IMG/VR virus record: IMGVR_UViG_3300048130_000087
Span: 1 to 27,973 of that record
Source of the DNA: a virus
Strand: one strand, 5' to 3'
Length of the DNA: 27,973 nucleotides
Part shown: piece by piece, positions 18,882 through 26,058 of the stretch
Numbering within the stretch: position 1 is the first letter of the stretch
Layout of the letters: every line of letters starts with the position of its first letter
Notes under the pieces: model-generated
Seen by the model: the letters and a program-made list of their open reading frames with translations, nothing else
Told to the model about the DNA's origin: nothing
The model's database searches: none
Program-made: the position numbers and the translations under genes

Positions 18882-19868
18882 ATGAGTGATGCAAATAAAA
18901 ATCCTGAAGTAGAAATTGATCTTGATGATGTTAAAGAAACAGATGTTAAGGTTGAAGAAACAAAACAGGAAGAATCGAAACAACCAGACTTAAATGCTGG
19001 TGAAGTTGATTTAGGTTACACTGAACACGATAGGGAACAACCCAAAGAAGATATTGCGGTTGAAGAAGTTCAAGAAGAACCTGTACAAGAAACAAAACAA
19101 CAATCAGAACCTGATAATTTAAGTGAAGTTTCTGAATCTGTTAAAAAAAGAATAGATAAACTTACTAGGAAATTTAGAGAAGCAGAAAGAAGAGAACAAG
19201 CGGCTTTGGATTTTGCTAAAGGTTTACAAAAAAAGTACGATGATACTCAAACAAAATATGATTCTACAGATGAAAAATATCTGAAAGAGTTTGATGCAAG
19301 AGTTGATGCTCAAAGAGAACAAGTTAAGAAGAAGTTGAAGGACGCAATTGAGTCTAATGATGCGGAAGCAATCATGCAGGCTAATGACGAGATGACTCAA
19401 TTAACTGTTGAAAAAGAAAAAGCTAGAATCAAGATGGCTGATAGAGAAGCTAGATTAAAACAGCTTGAAGAGCAGAAAAATGCACCAAAAGAGGAGCCAA
19501 CCCAAGAACAACAGGTTGAACAATCTGAACCTAGCGGTAAAGCTAAGGATTGGGCGACTAAAAATGCTTGGTTTGGTAATGATAAAATCATGACAAATGC
19601 AGCAATGACTGTGCACGAAGATCTAGTGGGCATGGGTGTTGATGTTGAAAGTGATGAGTACTATAATGAGATAGACAAACGAATGAAGGATAATTTCCCT
19701 CATCGTTTTGCTAGTCAAGAGCAACGAAGACCCGTCCAAAAAGTTGCTTCTGCTGGAAGATCTCAGCAGGGACGTAGATCTGTGAGACTCACCAAATCAC
19801 AGGTGGCGATTGCCAAAAAATTAGGGGTGCCACTAGAAGAATACGCTAAATTCGTGAAGGAGGTATAG
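18882..19868 (+). CDS. Scaffolding protein
   Basis: The product has 328 residues. The first ~80 are very acidic (Glu/Asp/Gln), the middle (residues ~85-210) is a long charged coiled coil, and the C-terminus is a basic helix-turn-helix-like segment (RRSVRLTKSQVAIAKKLGVP). This is the usual layout of phage scaffolds, which guide capsid assembly and leave before packaging, with the basic end contacting the capsid protein. AAGGAG precedes the start. Its position three genes before the capsid gene supports the call. Confidence 0.85.
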   Translation: MSDANKNPEVEIDLDDVKETDVKVEETKQEESKQPDLNAGEVDLGYTEHDREQPKEDIAVEEVQEEPVQETKQQSEPDNLSEVSESVKKRIDKLTRKFREAERREQAALDFAKGLQKKYDDTQTKYDSTDEKYLKEFDARVDAQREQVKKKLKDAIESNDAEAIMQANDEMTQLTVEKEKARIKMADREARLKQLEEQKNAPKEEPTQEQQVEQSEPSGKAKDWATKNAWFGNDKIMTNAAMTVHEDLVGMGVDVESDEYYNEIDKRMKDNFPHRFASQEQRRPVQKVASAGRSQQGRRSVRLTKSQVAIAKKLGVPLEEYAKFVKEV

Positions 19869-19869
19869 A

Positions 19870-20340
19870 ATGAGCGACAATGTAAAAAGAACTTCACGCG
19901 CGTCTGAAGAAAAAAAAGAAACAAGGTTAAAACCTTGGACGCCACCATCATCTCTGGATGCACCACCTGCGCCAGACGGTTATGTTCATAGATGGATCAG
20001 AACCGAAAGTATGGGTTTCCAAGATACGGCTAACGTATCTAAGAAAATGAGAGAAGGTTGGGAATTTGTGAGAGCCGAAGAGATTAAAAATCAATTAGGT
20101 GATCATGGTTATCCAATCATAGCTCAAGGAACTTACGCAGGGTTGATCGGGGTTGCTGGCCTTGTGTTGGGAAGGATACCGGAAGAGATTGCAAAAAGCC
20201 GTGCTGAGTATTTCAAAAGAATTACTCAAGATAGAGTTACCGCGGTGGACAACGATGTCATGAAGGAACAACGACCTGAGATGCCTATTAATATTAGTAG
20301 ACAATCTCGCGTAACTTTTGGTGGAGGAAACAAAAATTAA
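19870..20340 (+). CDS. Conserved virion-region protein, function unknown
   Basis: The product has 156 residues: a basic Pro-rich N-terminus (RLKPWTPPSSLDAPPAPDGY), then VHRWIRTESMGFQDTANVSK, an amphipathic middle (GLIGVAGLVLGRIPEEIAKS) and a charged C-terminus ending TFGGGNKN. The pattern is known from marine and T7-like phage structural operons between scaffold and capsid genes, but the role is not established. AAGGAGG precedes the start. I see no catalytic residues. Confidence 0.7.
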   Translation: MSDNVKRTSRASEEKKETRLKPWTPPSSLDAPPAPDGYVHRWIRTESMGFQDTANVSKKMREGWEFVRAEEIKNQLGDHGYPIIAQGTYAGLIGVAGLVLGRIPEEIAKSRAEYFKRITQDRVTAVDNDVMKEQRPEMPINISRQSRVTFGGGNKN

Positions 20341-20396
20341 TTTTTTGGTAATCACCACTACAAGTAAATGTTAAACAATAAAAGGAGAAAACAACT

Positions 20397-20975
20397 ATGG
20401 CTAATGTAGCTGAAAAATACGGTCTAAGACCGGTAAGAAAGTTAGATGGCTCTCCGTTTATTAACGCACAAAACAGATACAGAATCGCAAGTGGTTATGC
20501 TACTGCGATTTTTCAAGGTGACTTGGTAAAACCTGTTACAGGTGGTGGTATCGAAAGAGCGGTTGCTAATACTTCCGATCTAGTCGTTGGCGTTTTTAAC
20601 GGAGTGTTCTACACAGACCCTACTACTCAAAAGCCTACTTGGAAAAACTACTACCCTGGTGGAGTTGCCGCTAGTGACATCGTCGCTAACGTCATCGATG
20701 ACCCGCATGTAGTTTATTCAGTAGACTCTGATGGAGCGTTTGCTGTGGCAGACATCTTTAAAAACTTTGCAATAACAACAGGTGCAGGTAACACTTTAAC
20801 TGGAATTTCTGAAGTTCAAATGGACTTTAGTGTTTCTGGATTAACAACAAGTGGAACTGTCCTTCAAGCAATTGACGTTTCGCAAGACACGCAAAACGAA
20901 ACTGCTGGAAGCGCGAACGTGGATGTGTTAGTTAGAATTAACAATCACTTCTACGATCAAGGAACAGGAGTATAA
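20397..20975 (+). CDS. Putative capsid decoration protein
   Basis: The product has 192 residues, beta-rich with many Thr, Val, Gly and Asn (MANVAEKYGLRPVRKLDGSP, then YATAIFQGDLVKPVTGGGIE). It lacks charged helices and signal peptides. A small beta protein directly upstream of the capsid gene, with its own AAAGGAG site and a 56-base gap before it, fits a head decoration or stabilisation protein. An alternative is a minor head protein. Confidence 0.7.
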   Translation: MANVAEKYGLRPVRKLDGSPFINAQNRYRIASGYATAIFQGDLVKPVTGGGIERAVANTSDLVVGVFNGVFYTDPTTQKPTWKNYYPGGVAASDIVANVIDDPHVVYSVDSDGAFAVADIFKNFAITTGAGNTLTGISEVQMDFSVSGLTTSGTVLQAIDVSQDTQNETAGSANVDVLVRINNHFYDQGTGV

Positions 20976-20978
20976 TTT

Positions 20979-21911
20979 ATGGCTATATCAAGATCACAAC
21001 TAGTTAAAGAACTAGAGCCAGGATTGAACGCACTGTTTGGCCTGGAATATAACAGATACGACAATGAACACGCAGAGATCTTTGCTTCAGAGTCTTCAGA
21101 CAGAGCGTTTGAAGAAGAAGTAATGTTATCTGGCTTCGGCACTGCTGCTACTAAAGCAGAAGGTGCTATGGTCACTATGGACCAAGCTACTGAAGCGTAT
21201 ACATCAAGATACACTCACAATACTGTGGCGCTAGGATTCGCGATCACGGAAGAGGCTATCGAAGATAACTTATACGACAGATTAGCAGGCAGATACACAA
21301 GAGCTCTTGCAAGATCAATGGCGCAATCTAAACAAATCACAGCTGCTAACATTTTGAACAACGGTTTTGACACTGGTGGTTCATACAATGGTGGTGACGG
21401 TAAAGCACTTATGACTACTGATCACCCTTTAGCAAATGGTGGAACTTTCAGAAATGAACTTTCTACTGCTTCTGATTTGTCAGAAACTTCGTTAGAACAA
21501 GCGTTGATTGACATCGCGGCGTTCGTAGACGAAAGAGGATTAAAGATCGCTCTACAAGGTAGAAAAATGATAATTCCAAAAGAATTACAATTTACTGCTG
21601 AGAGAATCATGAAATCACCTTTATCTACAACTCCAGGTGGATCAAATGCGTTTGCGAAAAACGACATCAACGCAATGATGAACATGGGTATGGTTCCAGA
21701 AGGTTACAGAATTAACCATTTCTTAACTGATACTGATGCATTCTTCATTATGACTGATGCACCTAATGGCTTGAAGAACTTCGTAAGAAGTCCTATCAAA
21801 ACTGCTATTGAAGGTGATTTCGATACTGGTAACGTTAGATTCAAAGCTAGAGAAAGATACAGCTTCGGTTGGTCTGACCCTAGAGGAATCTTCGGTTCTC
21901 CAGGAGCGTAA
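20979..21911 (+). CDS. Major capsid protein
   Basis: The product has 310 residues and begins MAISRSQLVKELEPGLNALF. It has an E-loop-like region (EEEVMLSGFGTAATKAEGAM), a long helix with TEEAIEDNLYDRLAGRYTRA, KALMTTDHPLANGGTFRN, and a C-terminal FIMTDAPNGLKNFVRSPIKT and RERYSFGWSDPRGIFGSPGA. This matches the HK97-fold capsid families of marine phages whose proteins also carry the SDPRG-type ending. It follows scaffold and putative decoration genes, has an AGGAG site and is followed by the strongest hairpin in the late region, as expected for a very highly expressed gene. Confidence 0.9.
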   Translation: MAISRSQLVKELEPGLNALFGLEYNRYDNEHAEIFASESSDRAFEEEVMLSGFGTAATKAEGAMVTMDQATEAYTSRYTHNTVALGFAITEEAIEDNLYDRLAGRYTRALARSMAQSKQITAANILNNGFDTGGSYNGGDGKALMTTDHPLANGGTFRNELSTASDLSETSLEQALIDIAAFVDERGLKIALQGRKMIIPKELQFTAERIMKSPLSTTPGGSNAFAKNDINAMMNMGMVPEGYRINHFLTDTDAFFIMTDAPNGLKNFVRSPIKTAIEGDFDTGNVRFKARERYSFGWSDPRGIFGSPGA

Positions 21912-21921
21912 TAAGATATTT

Positions 21922-21952
21922 TATAGGGGCGTACTTTACGCCCCTATATTTA
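21922..21952 (+). terminator. Strong hairpin terminator after the capsid gene
   Basis: TATAGGGGCGTA (21922-21933) and TACGCCCCTATA (21937-21948) form a perfect 12-bp stem with a 3-base loop, followed by a short T-rich stretch. It lies 10 bases after the capsid stop and probably limits readthrough into the tail and lysis genes. Confidence 0.8.
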
Positions 21953-21973
21953 AAGTTTATAATAGGATTTATT

Positions 21974-22294
21974 ATGGGATACAAAAGCGATATACAAGCA
22001 ACTAGATCAACTGCTAACGCAGGTGCAACTGCAATCATAGAAGGCCCAATCAGATTAAGAGGAATTATTGTAGCTTCAAGCGGTGGTGGAGCTGGTGTTT
22101 TAGAATTAACAACAACTTCAAACTCAGGAACTACACTTTTATTATTAGATGTTCCTACAGGTGATGTGATTAACTTTTCTTTTCCAGAAGATGGTATTCC
22201 TTTTCCAAAAGGTATTTTTTGCAAAACAAAAACTAACGTTACCGCATACACATTACTAACTGATAAATACTCAGCTCCAGGATTAACATCATAG
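21974..22294 (+). CDS. Small beta-rich virion protein
   Basis: The product has 106 residues: MGYKSDIQATRSTANAGATA, then RLRGIIVASSGGGAGVLELT, TLLLLDVPTGDVINFSFPED and a C-terminus NVTAYTLLTDKYSAPG. The regular strands and turns suggest a jelly-roll or Ig-like fold, as in small head or tail decoration proteins. AATAGGATTTATT precedes it, a weak ribosome site. The function is inferred from position after the capsid gene. Confidence 0.65.
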   Translation: MGYKSDIQATRSTANAGATAIIEGPIRLRGIIVASSGGGAGVLELTTTSNSGTTLLLLDVPTGDVINFSFPEDGIPFPKGIFCKTKTNVTAYTLLTDKYSAPGLTS

Positions 22295-22301
22295 GTAAAA
22301 C

Positions 22302-22622
22302 ATGGACTACTATGCTGACTTAGGTATAGAGATCGATGGTTTCGCAAAAGGTGGAATGCCTGCGCGAAATAAAAAAAATTTTCGATCTACAAAATCAGGT
22401 GCAGGAATGACAAGAGCAGGTGTTGCTGCCTACAGAAGAAAAAACCCTGGATCTAAATTAAAAACAGCAGTTACAGGTACAGTTAAGAAAGGAAGTAAAG
22501 CTTCAAAAAGACGTAAGTCATATTGTGCAAGATCAGCAGGTCAAATGAAAATGCATAATGTTAATTGTAGTAAAACTCCAGACAAGAGAATATGTGCTGC
22601 AAGGAGAAGATGGAAATGTTAA
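22302..22622 (+). CDS. Basic Cys-containing protein, DUF6321-like
   Basis: The product has 106 residues, very basic. AGMTRAGVAAYRRKNPGSKL followed by SKASKRRKSYCARSAGQMKM and a C-terminal ARRRWKC is the pattern I know from the phage family DUF6321 (SFCARxxG and a final RRWKC). The function is not established; the charge suggests binding to packaged DNA. The N-terminus has a GGM element (GFAKGGMPAR) like the other GG proteins. It overlaps the next microprotein by 7 bases. Confidence 0.7.
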   Translation: MDYYADLGIEIDGFAKGGMPARNKKNFRSTKSGAGMTRAGVAAYRRKNPGSKLKTAVTGTVKKGSKASKRRKSYCARSAGQMKMHNVNCSKTPDKRICAARRRWKC

Positions 22623-22753
22623 GTTGGTTGAAAAAGATATTAGGTATTGATAAACTAGAATACAAAATTAGACTGCTAGAAAGAAAAAATTATTGGAGAG
22701 AAAAATATAAACATGTCTTATCTGAATGCAAACATACCTCCAATATACTGTAA
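22616..22753 (+). CDS. 45-residue basic helical microprotein
   Basis: ATG 22616 lies 10 bases after AAGGAG and the frame ends at TAA 22751-22753. The product (MLSWLKKILGIDKLEYKIRL onward) is an amphipathic basic helix with Trp at position 4 and one Cys near the end. It overlaps both neighbours. It may be membrane-attached by the LSWLKKILG head. The function is unknown. Confidence 0.6.
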   Translation: MLSWLKKILGIDKLEYKIRLLERKNYWREKYKHVLSECKHTSNIL

Positions 22754-23450
22754 GCTTAGAAAGGAGTATTTATATGATCTTAAACAACATATGGAAGAGA
22801 GTGAAGACTGTGTTATCTTCGGTATTACATCTATCTCAGGTCGTGCGCTCTTATTCAATATCATGTTACCAAACGGTGCGTGCTACTGGCGTTTACCTAT
22901 ATCAGCATTTTATCAAAAATCTTTTGATAGATCCGACGTGCCGAATATGCAAGTACATGAATTGGAATTGTGGAATAGTTTTAGCTATTGGCCTAGTGTT
23001 ACTTGTTTTGATTGGCTGGATGGTGTAGCTGGTAAGTATCTAGGATTAGATAAAAAATTCTATCATGGAAAATATCTTTTCACGATTGATTGGGCACATC
23101 CAGACGTTAATATTTTGGACACAGAACATTCTGAAATTCCTCAAGAGCATAAGTGTGCGCATATATTGGCTCTTGATAACGGTAATTATGCAGCTCAGCC
23201 TAATAATCGTATTCTGTGGCACATTAATAGTTATACTACTGATAACAGCTGGCCAGACTATAAAGTTCAAACTACATATTGGGATGCGGAAGATAATGAT
23301 ATGGTTACAGAAGATAGTGATAAAATGTTTTATCAAATGAAAGAAAAAGAAAAATCAGTAAATGATATTCTTATGGAGGGGTATGTTGAAGAGCAAAAAC
23401 AATACGAAAATGCAGAAAAAATAAAAGCAGAGGATAAAAGTTACGAATGA
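22713..23450 (+). CDS. Conserved phage hypothetical protein, 245 residues
   Basis: MSYLNANIPPIYCKLRKEYL is followed by VIFGITSISGRALLFNIMLP, WNSFSYWPSVTCFDWLDGVA and YLFTIDWAHPDVNILDTEHS. Many aromatic residues and strands suggest a compact beta-rich fold; a charged helix with EKEKSVNDILMEGYVEEQKQ ends it. It resembles a hypothetical protein of marine podovirus-type genomes, but I cannot name a family. The start at 22713 has GGAGAG at a good distance. It may be an adaptor or peripheral virion protein, inferred from place only. Confidence 0.7.
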   Translation: MSYLNANIPPIYCKLRKEYLYDLKQHMEESEDCVIFGITSISGRALLFNIMLPNGACYWRLPISAFYQKSFDRSDVPNMQVHELELWNSFSYWPSVTCFDWLDGVAGKYLGLDKKFYHGKYLFTIDWAHPDVNILDTEHSEIPQEHKCAHILALDNGNYAAQPNNRILWHINSYTTDNSWPDYKVQTTYWDAEDNDMVTEDSDKMFYQMKEKEKSVNDILMEGYVEEQKQYENAEKIKAEDKSYE

Positions 23451-23542
23451 TAGATAGATTTATATATGCATTTTTTGAGACTCTAGACAAAGTTTGTGAA
23501 TGGATAGATAATATATTCTTTAACAAAAGGAAGAAGAAATGA
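23447..23542 (+). CDS. 31-residue microprotein, coupled by ATGA
   Basis: ATG 23447 overlaps the previous stop (ATGA) and the frame ends at TGA 23540-23542, itself overlapping the next ATG. The product (MIDRFIYAFFETLDKVCEWI, then DNIFFNKRKKK) is an amphipathic aromatic helix with a basic tail, like a peripheral membrane peptide. Exact overlaps on both sides support translation. The function is unknown. Confidence 0.55.
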   Translation: MIDRFIYAFFETLDKVCEWIDNIFFNKRKKK

Positions 23543-23694
23543 ATTTTAAATGGGATTTAAAAAAACAATTAGACGAAAAAAAGAAAGCTGAGTCTGCAAA
23601 AGCACAGCTTCGTAAAAGAAGTTTAGATTCTATTGCAAGACCAAAAGCAGTTAAGAACATCACATCTAATGATCCAAGATTACAAGGTATTTAA
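23539..23694 (+). CDS. 51-residue basic helical microprotein
   Basis: ATG 23539 follows AAGGAAGAAG and the frame ends at TAA 23692-23694, overlapping the next ATG. The product is Lys-rich and helical (MNFKWDLKKQLDEKKKAESA, then KAQLRKRSLDSIARPKAVKN) and ends ITSNDPRLQGI. It fills the gap between two accepted genes exactly. The function is unknown. Confidence 0.65.
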   Translation: MNFKWDLKKQLDEKKKAESAKAQLRKRSLDSIARPKAVKNITSNDPRLQGI

Positions 23695-24068
23695 TGTCCA
23701 CTAAACCCCTTAACATCGGAGAAGAGGCAAAGGTGCAAATGCCAATGAAGACGGTAGCTAGTTTGATTTTACTGGTCGCAATGGGAGTACTTGGGTATAC
23801 TGAGCTGACTTCTAGATTAGTATCTCTGGAGACATCAAGAGAATTATTTCAAAATGATTTGTTAAAGAAATCAGAACAAGTACCCGTGGATCAGGAACAA
23901 ATATTTTTAATTGAGGATTTGTACAAGTCTGTTGAGAAAATGGAACAGACTCAAGAAATGAACATGACTAATAAAGTTAATATAGAATTTTTAAGAGAAC
24001 AGTTAGATAAGGCATTAGCTGATATTGAAGAATTAAAAGACAAAGTTAGAGCAAACGGGGGTCATTAA
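23694..24068 (+). CDS. Membrane-anchored coiled-coil protein (lysis group)
   Basis: The product has 124 residues. After a polar head (MSTKPLNIGEEAKVQMPMK) comes one membrane helix (TVASLILLVAMGVLGYTEL) and then a long charged coiled coil to the end, outside or inside depending on orientation. This resembles putative holin or inner-membrane spanin-type proteins placed just before phage endolysins. Two genes downstream lies the M15 peptidase. The spanin assignment is a possibility only, since no outer-membrane partner is clear. Confidence 0.65.
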   Translation: MSTKPLNIGEEAKVQMPMKTVASLILLVAMGVLGYTELTSRLVSLETSRELFQNDLLKKSEQVPVDQEQIFLIEDLYKSVEKMEQTQEMNMTNKVNIEFLREQLDKALADIEELKDKVRANGGH

Positions 24069-24280
24069 TGGAGTTGATTATAGCTTTACTTATGATTGTC
24101 AACGGTGAGATTAAAGAACACAGAATACAAGAATCTATGTCTGACTGCTTGAAGGGCAAGAGGGTTGCAACGAGAACGAATAAAAATAATAATATTCAGT
24201 ATCAGTGTATAAAGTCGATGGCCGAGCTTGAGTCGAACATCGATGGTAGTAAATCAATTAAAAAATTAATATTGGAGTAA
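24068..24280 (+). CDS. Small two-cysteine protein with hydrophobic leader
   Basis: The product has 70 residues. A short hydrophobic leader (MELIIALLMIVNG) is followed by EHRIQESMSDCLKGKR and NNIQYQCIKSMAELE, with one Cys in each; this spacing is seen in small proteins before marine phage endolysins. A periplasmic, disulfide-bonded protein is likely. The start overlaps the previous stop (TAATG). It resembles the leftward gene at 1381-1611 in layout. The function is unknown. Confidence 0.65.
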   Translation: MELIIALLMIVNGEIKEHRIQESMSDCLKGKRVATRTNKNNNIQYQCIKSMAELESNIDGSKSIKKLILE

Positions 24281-24282
24281 TT

Positions 24283-24759
24283 ATGGAATTGACAAGAAAT
24301 TTTTCTCTTCAAGAGCTAATTAAATCAGATACAGCAATTAGGTTGGATATAAATAACAACCCTAATTCTGGTCAAATAGAAAAACTAAAAGCATTGTGTG
24401 AAAATATACTGCAACCGGTACGTGATCACTTCGGAAGAGTAAAAGTTACTAGCGGATTCCGTTCAGAACAGTTGTGCCTAAAAATTGGCAGCTCAGTCAA
24501 CAGCCAACATGCAAAAGCTGAGGCGGCAGACTTCGAATGTATAGGAACCGACAATGCTGAATTAGCTGATTGGATTAATAAGAACCTTCCGTATGACCAG
24601 CTCATTCTTGAGTTCTACACTCCCGGTGAACCTAACAGCGGATGGATTCATTGTAGCTATACACCTGACCAACCAAGAAAACAGTTCTTGCATGCGTACA
24701 AATCAGAGGGTAAAACAAAGTATAAACCAATAATAGGAAAGGCAGTAGATTTAGTATAA
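24283..24759 (+). CDS. Endolysin, M15-type zinc peptidase
   Basis: The product has 158 residues. It begins LTRNFSLQELIKSDTA like peptidase M15_3 (D-Ala-D-Ala or L-Ala-D-Glu cleaving) lysins. VTSGFRSEQLC leads into SQHAKAEAADF, with zinc ligands His76 and Asp83, and WIHCSY supplies the third ligand His123. It degrades host cell-wall peptide stems at lysis. No signal peptide is present, so a holin would be needed (candidates at 17280 and 23694). The length is normal for the single-domain family. Confidence 0.88.
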   Translation: MELTRNFSLQELIKSDTAIRLDINNNPNSGQIEKLKALCENILQPVRDHFGRVKVTSGFRSEQLCLKIGSSVNSQHAKAEAADFECIGTDNAELADWINKNLPYDQLILEFYTPGEPNSGWIHCSYTPDQPRKQFLHAYKSEGKTKYKPIIGKAVDLV

Positions 24760-24902
24760 TGGCTATAACAAGATCACAAATGACACAACAGGTTGATGGC
24801 AAGTTAAGAGGTGCCAAAGATGAAAAGAAAAAAGAAAAAAAGAAATTTCAAGCTAAAAAATCCAATAAAAAGAATCCTCTCGCTAGGACATTTACTGTTT
24901 AG
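24759..24902 (+). CDS. 47-residue Lys-rich small protein (overlapping frame)
   Basis: ATG 24759 overlaps the endolysin stop (TAATG) and the frame ends at TAG 24900-24902. The product begins MAITRSQMTQQVDGKLRGAK, echoing the capsid start MAISRSQL, and then becomes a run of Lys/Glu. Its 3' half (24820-24902) is shared in another frame with the ArfA-like gene. One or both may be translated; the ribosome site here is weaker (AAAGG at some distance). Confidence 0.5.
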   Translation: MAITRSQMTQQVDGKLRGAKDEKKKEKKKFQAKKSNKKNPLARTFTV

Positions 24903-24975
24903 GCCAAGAGTGGTACAATCTAAGAAGTTGTACAACAGAAAGAGGCTTAAACAGCATGACAAAACTATGTGCTAG
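24820..24975 (+). CDS. ArfA-like basic peptide (possible ribosome-rescue factor)
   Basis: ATG 24820 has AGG 9 bases upstream and the frame ends at TAG 24973-24975. The 51-residue product has a Lys/Arg head, then HLLFRPRVVQSKKLYNRKRL. This matches the core of ArfA, LFRxRVxxxKK...YxRK, which places release factor RF2 on stalled ribosomes. Related basic LFRxRV peptides are common in phages and their role there is not settled. The start of the next gene lies in its last codons. The motif is visible; the function is inferred. Confidence 0.55.
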   Translation: MKRKKKKRNFKLKNPIKRILSLGHLLFRPRVVQSKKLYNRKRLKQHDKTMC

Positions 24976-25201
24976 AGGCAAAGCGGCCGCAAAAAGAAAA
25001 TTTAAAGTTTACCCGTCTGCATATGCGAATGCATACGCTAGTAAAATATGTGCGGGAAAAATAAAAGATCCATCAGGTACAAAAAGAAAAGATTGGGGAC
25101 CTAAAAAAGCTTATCAAGGTAAATTTATAAAACATGAATCAGGTGATATTAATTTATCTAACAATGAATTGAAAAACTATTACGGTGACTTGTTAAAATG
25201 A
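24956..25201 (+). CDS. Small basic Cys protein, DNA/structural region
   Basis: The product has 81 residues: MTKLCARGKAAAKRKFKVYP, then SAYANAYASKICAGKIKDPS, then RKDWGPKKAYQGKFIKHESG. Two Cys, many Lys and the phrase YPSAYANAYASKxC are typical of a small phage family I have met only as unknown. The end (NELKNYYGDLLK) recalls the tails of the other GG proteins. It overlaps the next gene by 4 bases (ATGA). Confidence 0.7.
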   Translation: MTKLCARGKAAAKRKFKVYPSAYANAYASKICAGKIKDPSGTKRKDWGPKKAYQGKFIKHESGDINLSNNELKNYYGDLLK

Positions 25202-25590
25202 GCGAACGTGGCTCTTGCTGGCAAGGATATGTCCAAAAGGGCATGAAGAAAAAAGGTGACCGAATGGTTCCTAATTGTGTTCCTAAAGGCATGAAGTCAG
25301 GTGGACTTAATAAATGGTTTAATGAAAAATGGGTAGATATTGGTTCAAAGAAACCAGGAGGAGGATACAAAGAATGTGGAAGAAAATCTGCAAGTGGATC
25401 AAAAAGAAAGTACCCCAAATGCGTGCCTGCTGCAAAAGCAGCCCGAATGACAGAATCAGAAAAACGTTCTGCTGTTGCGAGAAAAAGAAGTAAATCTCAA
25501 GGAGTAGGTGGTAAGCCTACAAATGTAAAGACTTTTGCATCCAAAGGTGCATTTACTAAATTATATTATGGTGGTATGATAGATTACTAA
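25198..25590 (+). CDS. Basic Cys/Gly protein, DUF5872-like
   Basis: The product has 130 residues, basic. GGLNKWFNEKWVDIGSKKPG followed by KECGRKSASGSKRKYPKCVP and MTESEKRSAVARKRSK matches the WFxEKWVDI...CGR...YPKC pattern I associate with phage DUF5872; the name is not certain. An N-terminal Cys pair (GSCWQGYVQ and PNCVPKGMKS) precedes it. It ends KLYYGGMIDY, a GG tail. The function is unknown; the charge suggests DNA contact in the virion. Confidence 0.7.
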   Translation: MSERGSCWQGYVQKGMKKKGDRMVPNCVPKGMKSGGLNKWFNEKWVDIGSKKPGGGYKECGRKSASGSKRKYPKCVPAAKAARMTESEKRSAVARKRSKSQGVGGKPTNVKTFASKGAFTKLYYGGMIDY

Positions 25591-25599
25591 GGAGATATT

Positions 25600-25797
25600 A
25601 TGGACGAAGCAAAAGATTATAAAGCTTATTTAAAGGCATTAAAAAAAGCAACGGATTCTGCCAAAGATGATAAAGTGAATAAATCTTTTCTAAAAAGAAG
25701 AAAAATTTTATCTGGTGGAAATATTAAAACAATAAACCTTTCTTGCGGTGGTATGGGTATCGCTGTTAAGGGAGGAAAATTTGAAGGAGTAAAGTAA
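25600..25797 (+). CDS. Lys-rich protein with GGMG tail
   Basis: The product has 65 residues. A charged helix (KDYKAYLKALKKATDSAKDD) is followed by SGGNIKTINLSCGGMGIAVK and ends GGKFEGVK. The tail parallels the gene at 16403-16585 (KLVTGGMG ... VKGFNFQGVR). AAGGAG precedes the start. The function is unknown. Confidence 0.65.
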   Translation: MDEAKDYKAYLKALKKATDSAKDDKVNKSFLKRRKILSGGNIKTINLSCGGMGIAVKGGKFEGVK

Positions 25798-26051
25798 TGG
25801 AAAAATCAAAACAAGCTTATAAACTAGCTCAAAAAGAAAAAGGTGAGGATAGGGTAACAACCAAAGATATTAAAATGGCAAGAAAAGTAATTGATGCTGA
25901 CAGTGTCAAGAAAAAAATGTCAGGCGGTATGGCGATCGGTGGCGGAAAGAAAAACTACAAAGCAACCGGTACGCTTAATGCTAAAACAGGAAAATTAGTA
26001 GGTGGTCAAAAAAATCTACCAAAACATTTACAAAAAGCAATCTTAGCGTAA
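25797..26051 (+). CDS. Lys/Gly-rich small protein with GGMAIGGG element
   Basis: The product has 84 residues: helical N-terminus (MEKSKQAYKLAQKEKGEDRV), then KKMSGGMAIGGGKKNYKATG and a basic Lys/Leu C-terminus (QKNLPKHLQKAILA). It overlaps the previous stop (TAATG). It belongs to the set of GG proteins before the adaptor genes. The function is unknown. Confidence 0.65.
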   Translation: MEKSKQAYKLAQKEKGEDRVTTKDIKMARKVIDADSVKKKMSGGMAIGGGKKNYKATGTLNAKTGKLVGGQKNLPKHLQKAILA

Positions 26052-26058
26052 GGATGAA

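Noticed and set aside
21880-22347. 155-codon leftward frame across the terminator after the capsid gene
   Set aside because: It crosses the strong hairpin and two rightward genes and its sequence resembles no compact protein.
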